A DNA stretch of 64,000 bases from Cupriavidus malaysiensis (GCF_001854325.1 NZ_CP017755.1:2976001-3040000); one strand, 5' to 3'; positions 19,305-28,038 are shown, numbered from the stretch's first letter. Numbers and translations: made by a program. The notes: a model not told the origin generated them from the letters alone.

Positions 19305-19639
19305 GATTCGCACCGGCACAGTGAGTGGGGGACGGACGCCGTGCCGCGGCGCACAATGCGCCGCCGCCAGGCCGGACCGGCTGCGCGCGCCGTGGCGGCG
19401 GTGCCAGGTCTGCGCTCGACGATAGTGCAGGCTTGCGCGTGCTGGCAATCGAATCCCGGCGCGCGCGAACTGTACTTCTCCCTGCCGCGCGCAGGTGTAC
19501 CCGGAATCGGCGCCGGCGCCCCGCTACCATGCGCACTGTGCTCTCGCGGCCATGCGCGGGCGGCCGCGCGCGACGCGCTCCGTCGTCGCCGCGCCAGCCG
19601 CCGCGGGCGCGAGCGCCTCACTACAAAAGGAGTCCCCCA
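19305..19639. other. Divergent intergenic region between cydA2 and fdhD
   Basis: 335 bp without a convincing gene. It must carry promoters for both directions. The AACTGTAC motif at 19468-19481 and a related GGTGTACCC at 19494-19502 are the only recurring signals seen. No FNR/ANR-type TTGAT-N4-ATCAA palindrome was found by eye. Confidence 0.5.
19468..19481 (+). promoter_or_regulatory. AACTGTAC motif upstream of fdhD
   Basis: AACTGTACTTCTCC, 159-172 bp before the fdhD ATG, matches the site before the first fdhF gene in its first ten bases (AACTGTACTT against AACTGTACTC, nine of ten). The function is inferred from recurrence only. Confidence 0.35.
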
Positions 19640-20515
19640 ATGCCGGAAGCCCTGTCCACCGCCGACCAGCGCGGCCATATCGAGCTCGACGTGCTGCGCC
19701 ACCAGCACGGCGCCGCGCGCGCGGCGCGCGACCGCGTCGCCGAGGAAATTCCCGTCGCGCTGGTGTTCAACGGCATCTCGCATGCGGTGATGATGGCCAC
19801 GCCGCTCGACCTCGAAGCGTTCGGGCTGGGCTTCGCACTCAGCGAAGGCATCGTCGAGCGGGCTTCCGACGTGTTCGACATCGAGGTCTCCTGCTGTGCC
19901 GCCAGCGCCGCCAGCGCCGCCAGCGCCGAAGTCCAGCTGACGGTGGCCCAGGAGGCGTTCGCCGCCCTCAAGGGCCGGCGCCGGGCCCTGGCGGGGCGTT
20001 CTGGCTGCGGGGTCTGCGGCGTCGAAAGCCTGTCGCTGCTGGACCTGCAGCCGGCGCGCATCGCGCACGCCGGCGCGGCGGCGGACATCGCCGCCGAGGC
20101 GGTCCACCGCGCCGTGCGCGAGCTGCCCGGGCAGCAGGCGCTGATGCGCGAAACCGGCGGCGTGCATGCGGCGGCGTGGTGCGGCCGCGACGGCGCCGTG
20201 CTGGAGGTGTGCGAGGATGTCGGCCGCCACAATGCGCTCGACAAGCTGATCGGCCGGCTGGCCCGGCGCCGGGTGGACACGCGCGACGGCTTCGTGCTGA
20301 TGTCCAGCCGCGCCAGCTACGAGCTGGTGCGCAAGGCCGCGCGCCTGCACATCCCGATGCTCGCCACCGTCTCGGCGCCCAGTTCGCTGGCGATCGACAT
20401 CGCCGCCCAGGCCGGCATCCGCCTGCTGTGCTTCTGCCGCGGCGATGGCTTCGTCGAATACCCCGCGCCGATCTCCGCGGAGGCCGGGCCCACGGCTCTC
20501 CGCGAGCCGAGGTGA
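19640..20515 (+). CDS. fdhD: FdhD, sulfurtransferase for formate dehydrogenase maturation
   Basis: 291 residues from the ATG at 19640, with AAGGAG eight bases upstream. The conserved RSGCGVCG (near residue 120) holds the CxxC that carries the persulfide from IscS to the Mo-bis-MGD cofactor. ETGGVHAAAW and EDVGRHNALDKLIG are further FdhD signatures. This protein should activate the two FdhF-like enzymes nearby. A small Ala/Ser repeat (AASAASAASA) near residue 95 is encoded by 9-bp tandem repeats and is probably a surface loop. moeA follows after 6 nt. Confidence 0.93.
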   Translation: MPEALSTADQRGHIELDVLRHQHGAARAARDRVAEEIPVALVFNGISHAVMMATPLDLEAFGLGFALSEGIVERASDVFDIEVSCCAASAASAASAEVQLTVAQEAFAALKGRRRALAGRSGCGVCGVESLSLLDLQPARIAHAGAAADIAAEAVHRAVRELPGQQALMRETGGVHAAAWCGRDGAVLEVCEDVGRHNALDKLIGRLARRRVDTRDGFVLMSSRASYELVRKAARLHIPMLATVSAPSSLAIDIAAQAGIRLLCFCRGDGFVEYPAPISAEAGPTALREPR

Positions 20516-20521
20516 CCAGCG

Positions 20522-21736
20522 ATGCCGCACGCCCTTGCCTTCGCCGACGCACAGCAGCGCTTCGTTTCCGCCTTTCCCGCCCCCGCGCTGTCGATGCGCA
20601 TAGCGCTGGCCCACGCGCGCGGCCGCGTGCTGGCGGTCCCGCTGCGTGCCGCCTTCGACCAGCCGCCGGCCGACCAGAGCGCGATGGACGGCTATGCGGT
20701 GCGCCACGCCGATCTCGGCGCCGGCCGCCCGCTGCGCATCCAGCAGCGCTGCTATGCCGGCGAGGTGCCGCTGCCGCTGGGCGAGGGCTGCGCCACCCGC
20801 CTCTTCACCGGCAGCCTGCTGCCGGCCGCCGCCGACACGGTGATCATGCAGGAGCAGGCGCGCGAGGCTGACGGCCATGTCGTGTTCGACGCGGGCGTGC
20901 GGCCCGGCCTGCATATCCGCCGCCAGGGCGAGGAGTTCCGCGCGGGGCAGTTGCTGATCGCGGCCGGTACCTGCCTGGGCCCGCTGCACGTCGGCCTGGC
21001 CGCCGCCCAGGGCATCGACGCGCTCAACGTCTTCCCGGCGCTGCGCGTCGGCATCCTCACCAGCGGCGATGAACTCGTGCCACCGGGACGGATCCGCATG
21101 CGCCACCAGATCTACGACAGCAATGCGCCGATGCTGGCCGGCCTGGTGGAGAACATGGGCGGCGTGGTCACGCAGGCGCTGCACGCGCCGGACACGGAGC
21201 AGGCGATCCGGCAGGCCCTGAGCGAACTGCGCGCCCGCTCCGACCTCGTGCTGAGCGTGGGCGGCGCCTCGGTCGGCGAGAAGGACCGGGTGCGGCCGGC
21301 GCTGGCGTCGCTCGGCGCCCAGGTCCTGCTGTCCGGCGTCGCCATGAAGCCGGGCAAGCCGGTCTCGCTGGCGCGCCTCGACGGCGCTCCCGTGGTGGTG
21401 CTGCCCGGCAATCCGGGCGCGGCGCTGGCGGTTTTCGCACTGCTGGTCGGCCCGCTGATGCGGCGGCTGCAGGGTCGCGCCGAGCCCTTGCCTGCCGCCC
21501 TGCCGCTGCCGCTCGGCTTTGCGCCCGGCGTCGACGCGGCGCGCGAGCGCTTTTTCCGCGTCCGCTGCGCCACCGGCCCGGACGGACGGCCGTGCCTGGA
21601 ACGCTTGCCCGAGCAGGGTGCCGGCGCGGTGCTCGGGCTGGCCCGGGCCGACGGCCTCGCGCGCATCGCCGCGGGCGCCAGCCTCGCCCCGGGCGACAGC
21701 GCGCCCTATCACGACTTCGCGCACTGGCTGGCCTGA
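20522..21736 (+). CDS. moeA: MoeA, molybdopterin molybdotransferase
   Basis: 404 residues. PPADQSAMDGYAVR near residue 50, ILTSGDELVPPG near 180, SVGGASVGEKD near 255 and GKPVSLARLDG with VVLPGNPGAALAVF near 285-310 are MoeA signatures. It inserts molybdate into adenylated molybdopterin. The C-terminal beta-barrel domain (about 330-404) is present. It starts 6 nt after fdhD and must be translated from the same message. Confidence 0.93.
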   Translation: MPHALAFADAQQRFVSAFPAPALSMRIALAHARGRVLAVPLRAAFDQPPADQSAMDGYAVRHADLGAGRPLRIQQRCYAGEVPLPLGEGCATRLFTGSLLPAAADTVIMQEQAREADGHVVFDAGVRPGLHIRRQGEEFRAGQLLIAAGTCLGPLHVGLAAAQGIDALNVFPALRVGILTSGDELVPPGRIRMRHQIYDSNAPMLAGLVENMGGVVTQALHAPDTEQAIRQALSELRARSDLVLSVGGASVGEKDRVRPALASLGAQVLLSGVAMKPGKPVSLARLDGAPVVVLPGNPGAALAVFALLVGPLMRRLQGRAEPLPAALPLPLGFAPGVDAARERFFRVRCATGPDGRPCLERLPEQGAGAVLGLARADGLARIAAGASLAPGDSAPYHDFAHWLA

Positions 21737-21775
21737 GCGTTCGTGCCGGGCGCGGCGTGTGCCGCGTCCGGCGCC

Positions 21776-21788
21776 AACTGTACCCCGG
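21776..21788 (+). promoter_or_regulatory. AACTGTAC motif upstream of moaA
   Basis: AACTGTACCCCGG lies about 165-177 bp before the moaA GTG, in the 216-bp gap after moeA. It suggests that moaA may have its own promoter or regulator site rather than relying on fdhD-moeA transcription. No molybdenum-cofactor riboswitch fold was recognised in the gap. Confidence 0.3.
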
Positions 21789-21952
21789 ACAATGCCGCCG
21801 AACTGTGCACGCTGCACCGGCGCGCGGCCGCCTATTCTGGCTGGGGATCACCACCCTTTGGCAGGCCGGCCGCGCAAGTCTCCCACCCGGGAGACGCGGT
21901 GCGGCGGCCTGCGCCTTTTCGGCCCTGCCGACCGCATGTCACCGGATCGATC

Positions 21953-23110
21953 GTGAGAGCCTTCGCCCCAGACCTCGCCGCCCGCCTGCCGGGCTTTGCT
22001 CCCCGCCTCCTTCCCCCTGCCGGCTCGCCTGCGGGCCCGGCCAGGCCGACCGCCGCGGCCGACGAAGACGCCGCCCGCGGCACCGTCGTCGACCGCCGCG
22101 GCCGCCCGCTGCGCGACCTGCGCCTGTCGGTGATCGACCGCTGCAATTTCCGCTGTACCTACTGCATGCCGCGCGAGGCTTTCCCCGCGGACTATGCCTT
22201 CATGCCGCCGGCCGAGCGGCTGTCGTTCGCGCAGTTGCTGAAGATCGCGCGCGCCTTCACCCAGCTCGGCGTCGAGAAGATCCGCATCACCGGCGGCGAA
22301 CCCCTGCTGCGGCGCGGCCTGGAGAACCTGGTGGAGCAACTGGCGCAGTTGACCACGCTGGCGGGCAAGCCGGTGGAGATCGCGCTGACGACCAATGGCG
22401 CCCTGCTGGCAGCCAAGGCGCGCTCGCTCAAGGACGCCGGCCTGCAGCGCGTGACGGTCAGCCTCGACGCGCTCGACGACGCCGTGTTCCGCCGCATGAG
22501 CGATACCGACCTGCCGGTCGCGCGCATCCTCGACGGCATCGAGGCGGCGCGCGCGGCCGGGCTGGCGCCGCTCAAGGTCAACACCGTGGTCCAGCGCGGC
22601 GTCAACGACGACCAGATCCTGCCGCTGGTGCGCCATTTCAAGGGCAGCGGCGTCAGCGTGCGCTTCATCGAGTACATGGACGTCGGCGGCGCGGACCGCT
22701 GGTCCGACGGCGACGTGCTGACGGCCGCGCAGGCGCGCGACCTGGTGGCGGCAGCCTTCCCGCTGGTCCCGCTCGACCAGGTCCGCGGCGCCGACACCGC
22801 GATCCGCTACCGCCACGCCGACGGCGGCGGCGAAGTGGGCTTCATCGCCAGCGTCTCGCAGCCGTTCTGCGGCGCCTGCACACGCGCGCGCGTCGCCGCC
22901 GACGGCACGCTCTACACCTGCCTGTTCGCCACCCGGGGCCTGAGCCTGCGGCCGTGGCTGGACGACCATACCTGCGCCACGCAACTGGCGCAGGCCGTGC
23001 GCCAGCGCTGGACGCAGCGCGACGACCGCTATTCCGAACTGCGCGCCTCGCCCCGCCCCCGGCCGGGCAAGGTCTATCCCACCGTCCGCATGTCGCTGGT
23101 CGGCGGCTGA
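21953..23110 (+). CDS. moaA: MoaA, GTP 3',8-cyclase (radical SAM)
   Basis: 385 residues if the GTG at 21953 is used. The start is uncertain: no strong ribosome-binding site is seen and the first 40 residues are variable. CNFRCTYCMP (near residue 65) is the radical-SAM CxxxCxxC cluster site, and CGACTRARVAADGTLYTCLF near 305 holds the second 4Fe-4S cluster that binds GTP. KIRITGGEPLLR is the glycine-rich SAM motif. The C-terminus of many MoaA proteins ends GG; here it ends VGG. It makes the first molybdopterin intermediate together with MoaC, whose gene is not in this window. Confidence 0.92.
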   Translation: MRAFAPDLAARLPGFAPRLLPPAGSPAGPARPTAAADEDAARGTVVDRRGRPLRDLRLSVIDRCNFRCTYCMPREAFPADYAFMPPAERLSFAQLLKIARAFTQLGVEKIRITGGEPLLRRGLENLVEQLAQLTTLAGKPVEIALTTNGALLAAKARSLKDAGLQRVTVSLDALDDAVFRRMSDTDLPVARILDGIEAARAAGLAPLKVNTVVQRGVNDDQILPLVRHFKGSGVSVRFIEYMDVGGADRWSDGDVLTAAQARDLVAAAFPLVPLDQVRGADTAIRYRHADGGGEVGFIASVSQPFCGACTRARVAADGTLYTCLFATRGLSLRPWLDDHTCATQLAQAVRQRWTQRDDRYSELRASPRPRPGKVYPTVRMSLVGG

Positions 23111-23153
23111 CGCCGCGCCGGCGCGCGCGGCGGGCCACCAACGGAGCAACGCT

Positions 23154-23735
23154 ATGACATCGCCACTCCCTTCGCGCTTCCCCTTCTCCGAACCCGGCGG
23201 CACGCCCGCCGCGGCCGCCACGGCCGCCGATGACGATGGAGCCGCCGAACTCGCCGGCTTCACGCGGCGCGCCATCGAGGCCGGCTTCGAGGTGCGCGTG
23301 CAGCACGAGCCGATCGCGCTCGGCGCGGAGTTCGAGCCGATCCTGCGCAAGCCCGAGGTGGGCGCGATCGCCAACTTCATCGGCGTGGTGCGCCGGCATG
23401 GCGACAGTGACGACGTGATAGCGCTGGAGATCGAACACTACCCGGGCATGACCGAGCAATCCCTGTGGACCATCGTCGAGGAAGCGAGCGCGCGCTGGCC
23501 GCTGGAAACGGTCAGGATCGTGCACCGGACCGGCCGCGTCGCGCTGGGGCAGGCGGTGGTGCTGGTCATCGTCGCCGCGCCGCACCGGCAGGCGGCGCTC
23601 GACGCCTGCGCCTTCCTGATGGATTTCCTCAAGACCTACGCGCCGTTCTGGAAGAAGGAGATCCACGGCGACGGCCATGCCGCATGGGTCGCCGCGCGCA
23701 CGCGCGACGAGCAGGCGGCGGAGCGGTGGGGCTGA
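23154..23735 (+). CDS. moaE: MoaE, molybdopterin synthase large subunit
   Basis: 193 residues, with GGAGCAACGCT before the ATG. The core from about residue 40 matches MoaE: GAIANFIGVVRRHGDSDDV, LEIEHYPGMTEQSL, IVHRTGRVALGQAVVLVIV, and FLKTYAPFWKKE with the active-site lysines. The N-terminal 35 residues are an Ala-rich extension not usual in the family. It converts precursor Z to molybdopterin with MoaD, encoded next. The order moaA-moaE-moaD is unusual, because moaD usually precedes moaE. Confidence 0.93.
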   Translation: MTSPLPSRFPFSEPGGTPAAAATAADDDGAAELAGFTRRAIEAGFEVRVQHEPIALGAEFEPILRKPEVGAIANFIGVVRRHGDSDDVIALEIEHYPGMTEQSLWTIVEEASARWPLETVRIVHRTGRVALGQAVVLVIVAAPHRQAALDACAFLMDFLKTYAPFWKKEIHGDGHAAWVAARTRDEQAAERWG

Positions 23736-23821
23736 AACGGGGCGGCGCTGTCCCGGGCCGCAGGCTGCAGGCCTCAGGCTGCCGGCGTGAAGCGCTGCCG
23801 CCAGCCGCAAGTCACAAGCCG

Positions 23822-23849
23822 ATGACGCATGACGCATGACGCATGACGC
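23822..23849. repeat. 7-bp tandem repeat (ATGACGC x4)
   Basis: ATGACGC is repeated four times exactly at 23822-23849, in the gap between moaE and moaD, 21 bp before the moaD start. It offers several spurious ATG codons upstream of the true start. Confidence 0.85.
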
Positions 23850-23870
23850 AACGACAACGGATGGATACCG

Positions 23871-24128
23871 ATGAGACTGACCATCAAGACCTTCGCCAGC
23901 CTGCGCGAGCAGCTCGGCGCCGCGCAGGAGACCCTCGAGCTCGATACCGCCGAGGTGTCCATCGCCGGACTGCTGGAGATCCTGGCCGCGCGCGACGCGC
24001 GCTGGGCCGAAGCGCTGCGGCAGCGCCAGCCGATCCGGGCCGCGGTCGACCTGCAACTGGTGGACCGCGCCTACGTGGTGCGCGGCGACAGCGAGATCGC
24101 GTTTTTCCCGCCGGTGACGGGCGGCTGA
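23871..24128 (+). CDS. moaD: MoaD, molybdopterin synthase sulfur carrier
   Basis: 85 residues, beta-grasp fold: MRLTIKTFASLREQLG at the N-terminus and the C-terminal PPVTGG whose terminal Gly-Gly is adenylated by MoeB and thiocarboxylated. The length is normal for the family. Its partner MoaE is encoded just upstream. No strong ribosome-binding site is seen, only GGATACC before the ATG. Confidence 0.9.
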   Translation: MRLTIKTFASLREQLGAAQETLELDTAEVSIAGLLEILAARDARWAEALRQRQPIRAAVDLQLVDRAYVVRGDSEIAFFPPVTGG

Positions 24129-24154
24129 GGAAAACTGAGGAAGACTGAGGAAGG
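24125..24154. repeat. 10-bp tandem repeat spanning the moaD stop codon
   Basis: CTGAGGAAAA, CTGAGGAAGA and CTGAGGAAGG follow each other; the first contains the moaD TGA. Further degenerate units (CCGAGGGCGG, CTGAGAGGCG) continue to about 24175. Each of the three units carries a TGA. Confidence 0.8.
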
Positions 24155-24200
24155 CCGAGGGCGGCTGAGAGGCGGCCGCCTTCGATGCCACCACTGCCAC

Positions 24201-24224
24201 CACCGGCGGCCGGAGCCGCCGGTG
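24201..24224. terminator. Candidate bidirectional terminator hairpin between moaD and mocR
   Basis: CACCGGCGGC (24201-24210) and GCCGCCGGTG (24215-24224) are perfect 10-bp arms with a 4-nt loop, placed between two converging genes. No T-run is present, so efficiency as a terminator is uncertain. Confidence 0.4.
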
Positions 24225-24235
24225 CGCCGGCCTCT

Positions 24236-25660
24236 TCAGCGGGCGCAGCTCGCGACCAGCTTGCCGACCTCGATCACTGCCTCCTCGATGCGCCGCGACC
24301 ACGGGCTGCTGTAGTTCAGCCGGATGAAGTTACGGTAGCTGCCGGAGATCGAGAACATATACCCCGGCCCGATCGTGATGCCGCGCTCCAGCGCAAGCTG
24401 GTAGAGATGCATGGCGTCGACCTTGGCCGGCAGCTCGACCCACAGCACATAGCCGCCGGCCGGGCTGGAGATGCGCGTGCCTTCGGGGAAGAAGCGCGAC
24501 ACCATCGCCCGCATCAGGTTGGCCTGCTGCGCATAGGCCTTGCGGATCCGGCGCAGGTGGTGCTCATAGCCGTCGCGCTCGAGGTACTCGGCAATGGCCA
24601 GCTGCGGCACCAGCGGCGTGGCCAGGGTATTCAGGAACTTGAGCTTCTCGACCTGGTCGCGATAGCGGCCCGGCAGGGCCCAGCCGATGCGATAGGTCGC
24701 GGTCAGGCTCTTGGAGAACGACGAGCAATGCAGCACCAGGCCCTTGCGGTCATAGCTCTTCAAGGAGCTGGGGTGCGCGTCGCCGAAGTAGAGCTCGTTG
24801 TAGACGGCGTTCTCGATCACCGGGATGTCCGCCGCCGCCAGGAACTCGACCAGTTCCCGCTTGCGTTCGTCGGGCATCTGGAAGCCGAGCGGATTCTGGA
24901 AGTTCGGCATCACCATGCAGGCCGCGATCGGCTGCGACTTCACGATCGCCGCCAGCTCGCCGATATCGATGCCGTGCTCGGGGTGGGTCGACACCTCGAT
25001 CGCCTTCATGCCCATGCGCTCGATCGCGTGCAGCATCGCGTAGAAGGTCGGCGACTCCACCGCGATCACGTCGCCCGGCTTGGCCACCGCCTGCAGGCAC
25101 AGGTTGATCGCCTCGGTGGCGCCGACCGTGACGATGATCTCGTTGGGATCGACCGGCATGCCGTTCTCGAGGTGGCGCCGCGCGATCTGGCGCAGCAGGC
25201 GCGGATCGCCCGGCGGCAGCGCGTTGGTCAGGCTCCACAGCGTCTTGTCCCGGCCGGCGGTATAGGCGTAGCGGTTCAGCTTCTCGAAGGGGAACAGCAC
25301 CGGATCCGGATAGGGCGAGCCGAGCGGCACCGCGTCACCGCTGCCGATCGAACGCAGCGTCGACAGCACCAGCCGGCTGACGTCCACCGTCGATGACACC
25401 GCGATCGGCTTGGACGCGCGCAGGTCCTGCATCTGCCGCTCGCCGTCGGCGCGCTCCAGGTTGACGAAATAGCCGGACTGCGGCCGGCTCGCCAGCAGGC
25501 CGCGGCTCTCCAGCAGCAGGTAGGCATGGAGCACGGTGGTGATGCTGATGCGGTGCTGCTGGCTGGCCTGGCGCACCGACGGCAGGCGCTCGCCGTGCCG
25601 ATAGACGCCCTGGCGGATCAAGCGCTCGATATCGTCAGCGAATTTCTCGTAGAGCTTCAT
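24236..25660 (-). CDS. MocR-family regulator (GntR winged helix fused to an aminotransferase-like domain)
   Basis: 474 residues from the ATG at 25660, preceded by GGGAGG. The N-terminal winged helix (about 1-70) includes RLPSVRQASQQHRISITTVL and LESRGLLASRPQSGYFV. From about 100 onward the protein matches fold-type I aminotransferases, with SFSKSLTATYRIGWALPG near residue 315, where the Lys would bind PLP. Such proteins regulate genes for PLP, amino acid or related metabolism in response to a PLP adduct. The target is unknown; AACTGTAC sites in its own promoter recur before fdhF, fdhD and moaA. Confidence 0.9.
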   Translation of the reverse strand: MKLYEKFADDIERLIRQGVYRHGERLPSVRQASQQHRISITTVLHAYLLLESRGLLASRPQSGYFVNLERADGERQMQDLRASKPIAVSSTVDVSRLVLSTLRSIGSGDAVPLGSPYPDPVLFPFEKLNRYAYTAGRDKTLWSLTNALPPGDPRLLRQIARRHLENGMPVDPNEIIVTVGATEAINLCLQAVAKPGDVIAVESPTFYAMLHAIERMGMKAIEVSTHPEHGIDIGELAAIVKSQPIAACMVMPNFQNPLGFQMPDERKRELVEFLAAADIPVIENAVYNELYFGDAHPSSLKSYDRKGLVLHCSSFSKSLTATYRIGWALPGRYRDQVEKLKFLNTLATPLVPQLAIAEYLERDGYEHHLRRIRKAYAQQANLMRAMVSRFFPEGTRISSPAGGYVLWVELPAKVDAMHLYQLALERGITIGPGYMFSISGSYRNFIRLNYSSPWSRRIEEAVIEVGKLVASCAR

Positions 25661-26076
25661 CGCAGGCCTCCCGCGCCGGTGGCGCCCGCCGTCGGCCAGG
25701 CGATGGCGCCGAACGGATCGGGACCGCTGCCGGTGGCAGGGGGGTGGATGGCCTTGCTTCTCTTCCTGGCTTCGTCCTTCACGGCGGGGGCTCCGATGGT
25801 GGCGAGGCGCCGGGCCCGTGGGGAGGGCTGCCGGCCGCGCGCAATGTTGATGGAAGGAAGAGTAAGAGGGAGCGGCTGCCCGCAGTACGCACACATCCGC
25901 CCACGGCACAAGAGTACAGTTTCTATCCCGCCTGGGCGGCGGCCGGATTGTACTCGGAACCACGTGGCGTGCGCCCGCAGCCACTCCGAAAGCGCGCGCC
26001 GGACGCCGCAGGGCGACCGAGCCATGTCCGGCGTCTTGGCGGTCACCCGGGCAAATGCCATTACACTGTCCGGCCT
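25661..26076. other. Divergent intergenic region between mocR and yigZ
   Basis: 416 bp with no convincing gene. It holds the paired AACTGTAC-like sites (25911-25957), and otherwise nothing recognisable. Open frames crossing it are extensions of yigZ or antisense shadows. Confidence 0.5.
25911..25957. promoter_or_regulatory. Inverted pair of AACTGTAC-like sites upstream of mocR
   Basis: AGAGTACAGTT (25911-25921; AACTGTACTCT on the minus strand) faces ATTGTACTCGG (25947-25957), with centres about 36 bp apart. The location, 250-300 bp before the mocR start and 120-165 bp before yigZ, and the symmetry fit an operator of the MocR protein itself. This is an inference. Confidence 0.4.
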
Positions 26077-26691
26077 ATGACGTACACCCTAGCCGCCCCG
26101 GTCGAGGCCGAGCTCGACATCCGCAAGAGCCGCTTCCTCGCCCTGGCCATCCCCGTCGCCGACCGCGACGCCGCCATGGCCGAACTGCAGCGCCTGCGCG
26201 CACTGCATCCCACCGCCACACACGTCTGCTGGGCCCTGCTGGCCGGCGGACAGTCCGGCATGTCCGACGACGGCGAACCCTCGGGCACCGCCGGCCGCCC
26301 GATCCTCGAAGTGCTGCGCCACCACGACCTCGACGGCGTGCTGGCCGCCGTGGTGCGCTACTACGGCGGCATCAAGCTGGGCGCCGGCGGCCTGGTGCGG
26401 GCCTATACCGACGCCATTGCCGCCGCCCTCAAGCAGGCCGAACGTGTCGAACGGATCACCTACGCCACCTTGGCCGTGGAAGTGGACTACGCCGACGAAC
26501 CGCGCGTGCGCCGCTGGCTGGACCAGCCCGAACAGGCCGGCTGCAGCCTGGCGGACAGCGCCTACGGCGCGCGCGCCCTGCTGACCCTGCACCTGCCCGC
26601 GGCACAGCGCGAGCGCGCACGCGCCGCCCTGCGCGACGCCACCCACGGGCGCGCAAGCTTTCCCGAGCAGCCCGGCGATGACGACGCCTGA
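26077..26691 (+). CDS. yigZ: YigZ/IMPACT family protein
   Basis: 204 residues from the ATG at 26077 (MTYTLAAPVEAELDIRKSRF). The block HVCWALLAGGQSGMSDDGEP, then GTAGRPILEVL, and VVRYYGGIKLGAGGLVRAYT are diagnostic of the YigZ/UPF0029 family, whose N-domain is shared with the eukaryotic IMPACT protein. The C-domain (about 140-204) is the usual DUF1949-like ferredoxin fold. The biochemical role is poorly known; links to translation have been proposed. It precedes the ferredoxin gene by 10 bp. Confidence 0.92.
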   Translation: MTYTLAAPVEAELDIRKSRFLALAIPVADRDAAMAELQRLRALHPTATHVCWALLAGGQSGMSDDGEPSGTAGRPILEVLRHHDLDGVLAAVVRYYGGIKLGAGGLVRAYTDAIAAALKQAERVERITYATLAVEVDYADEPRVRRWLDQPEQAGCSLADSAYGARALLTLHLPAAQRERARAALRDATHGRASFPEQPGDDDA

Positions 26692-26701
26692 GCCACCCGC
26701 C

Positions 26702-26998
26702 ATGTCCGCCCCCTCCCCGCATCCCGCCACCGCCACGCTGGAGCCCGCCGGCACCCGCTTCCCGGTGGCCACGGGGCAGACCCTGCTCGAAGCCGCGCTG
26801 CGGGCCGGCGTCACCCTGCCCCACTCGTGCCGCAACGGCACCTGCCGCACCTGCATGTGCAAGCTGCACGCCGGCGCGGTCGACTACCGCATCGCATGGC
26901 CCGGGCTCAGCCTGGACGAGAAGGAAGACGGCATGATCCTGGCCTGCGTGGCGCTGCCGCGCGGCGACGTGGTGATCGAGGTGGCGACGCCGTTCTGA
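26702..26998 (+). CDS. 2Fe-2S plant-type ferredoxin
   Basis: 98 residues from the ATG at 26702; an in-frame ATG at 26678 would add eight and overlap yigZ by 14 bp. SCRNGTCRTCMCKLHAG carries the CxxxxCxxC cysteines at about residues 43-51, with the fourth in ILACVALPRGD near residue 82, binding one 2Fe-2S cluster. It resembles the electron-transfer domain of CDP-6-deoxy-delta-3,4-glucoseen reductase-type oxygenase reductases but lacks the flavin domain. The redox partner is unknown. Confidence 0.88.
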   Translation: MSAPSPHPATATLEPAGTRFPVATGQTLLEAALRAGVTLPHSCRNGTCRTCMCKLHAGAVDYRIAWPGLSLDEKEDGMILACVALPRGDVVIEVATPF

Positions 26999-27069
26999 AG
27001 CGACGGCGGAGGCATTTGCGGGAGAAGGCGTCCTGGCGCGTATGCCCGCGCCAACGCCCTGCCCCGGCC

Positions 27070-27318
27070 CTACCCCGGCCACACCGCCACCGTGCGCGCA
27101 TGCCGCGCCGCGCAGTCCGCCAGCGCGCCCAGCACCTCGCGCATCATCCACCCCTGCCACGCGTCGTAGTCGGCCATGGTCGGGGCATCCGGAATGCGGC
27201 ACGGCGCCGCGAGCGCGCTATCGAGCGGCGGCGGCAGCGCGGGTGGCGTCGACGGCGCCGGACAGGAGGCGCATCCGCTCAGCATCAGGGCGGCAATCCA
27301 CGGGAAGGGGCCTGGCAC
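27070..27318 (-). CDS. Rz1-like o-spanin lipoprotein
   Basis: 82 residues from a GTG at 27318 with AGGAGG nine bases upstream. The short hydrophobic N-terminus ends in a lipobox (LSGC, Cys16), followed by a Pro-rich stretch (CPAPSTPPALPPP). This is the hallmark of outer-membrane spanins, which pair with Rz to fuse the membranes at the end of lysis. The start lies inside the Rz gene in another frame, as in lambda, and the gene runs past the Rz stop. It is the last gene of the phage locus. Confidence 0.75.
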   Translation of the reverse strand: MPGPFPWIAALMLSGCASCPAPSTPPALPPPLDSALAAPCRIPDAPTMADYDAWQGWMMREVLGALADCAARHARTVAVWPG

Positions 27319-27589
27319 GTTGGAGTTCCTCCTCAAGACGATCGAGCCGCGCCGCCAGCGCGGACTGGGACTGCCGGTAGGCATCCGCCGCGGCACGCAT
27401 GGCAGCGCTGCTGGCGCGCAAGGTCTCGAGCGCCTGCGCCGACTGCCGCGCCTGCGCCCCGCTGGCAGCCAGCGCGCTCGCAGCCTGCACGGCCTCCAGG
27501 CGCCAGCCATTGGCGGTCCAGCCTGCCGCGCCCAGCAGCAGGCCGGCGCCGGCCAGCCCGGCCAGCCGCCATGCGCCTACATCCGGCAT
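27218..27589 (-). CDS. Rz-like i-spanin
   Basis: 123 residues: one N-terminal membrane helix (about 8-27) and a long Ala/Gln/Arg-rich coiled-coil region (ASGAQARQSAQALETLRA and onward to about 95). This is the topology of Rz. It overlaps the lysozyme stop by 13 bp and contains the start of the Rz1-like gene. It should act in the inner membrane and periplasm during lysis. Confidence 0.75.
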   Translation of the reverse strand: MPDVGAWRLAGLAGAGLLLGAAGWTANGWRLEAVQAASALAASGAQARQSAQALETLRASSAAMRAAADAYRQSQSALAARLDRLEEELQRARPLPVDCRPDAERMRLLSGAVDATRAAAAAR

Positions 27590-28038
27590 AGCTCACGCTC
27601 CTGCCGCCGCCGCTCGACCAGGCCCGGCAGCACGCGGCCGCGCGCCAGCACCCAGCGCGGCAGCTCGTCGCAGGCGCCGGCCACGTCGCCGGCGTTGAGC
27701 TTGCGCAACAAGGTGCTGGCAGCGAAGGCCTCCGGCCCGACGTTGTAGACGAAGGACGCCAGCGCCGCCCGGCGCGTCTCCGGCAAGGGCACCGCCACCA
27801 GCCGGTCGACCGCGCCGAGCGCCTTGCCCAGGTCCGCGCGCAGCAGCGCCTCGCACTCCGCCTCGCTGCGCCGCTGCCCGAGGCGCACGCCATCGGTATG
27901 GCCGTAGCAGATGGTGGCGATGCCGACCGGGTCCAGGTAGGCTGCCGGACGGTAGCCCTCGAACAGCGCCACGGCGGCCGCCGCCAGCGCCAGCGCGCCG
28001 GAGCCGAGCGCCAGCGTCACGCGTTGCGGCAGCGCCAT
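27577..28038 (-). CDS. Phage lysozyme (GH24), probable SAR endolysin
   Basis: 153 residues from the ATG at 28038. The N-terminal hydrophobic, Ala/Gly-rich segment (about 7-26) looks like a signal-anchor-release domain, which lets the enzyme export through Sec. The catalytic region has FEGYRPAAYLDPVGIATICYGHTDGV: Glu of FEG, Asp of LDPVG and Thr of GHTDG are the usual GH24 triad positions. FVYNVGPEAF is a family motif. It cleaves peptidoglycan glycan strands. It starts 2 bp from the end of the holin gene. Confidence 0.9.
   Translation of the reverse strand: MALPQRVTLALGSGALALAAAAVALFEGYRPAAYLDPVGIATICYGHTDGVRLGQRRSEAECEALLRADLGKALGAVDRLVAVPLPETRRAALASFVYNVGPEAFAASTLLRKLNAGDVAGACDELPRWVLARGRVLPGLVERRRQERELCRM

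Noticed and set aside
19305..19639. FNR/ANR box in the cydA2-fdhD promoter region
   Set aside because: No TTGAT-N4-ATCAA-like palindrome was found.
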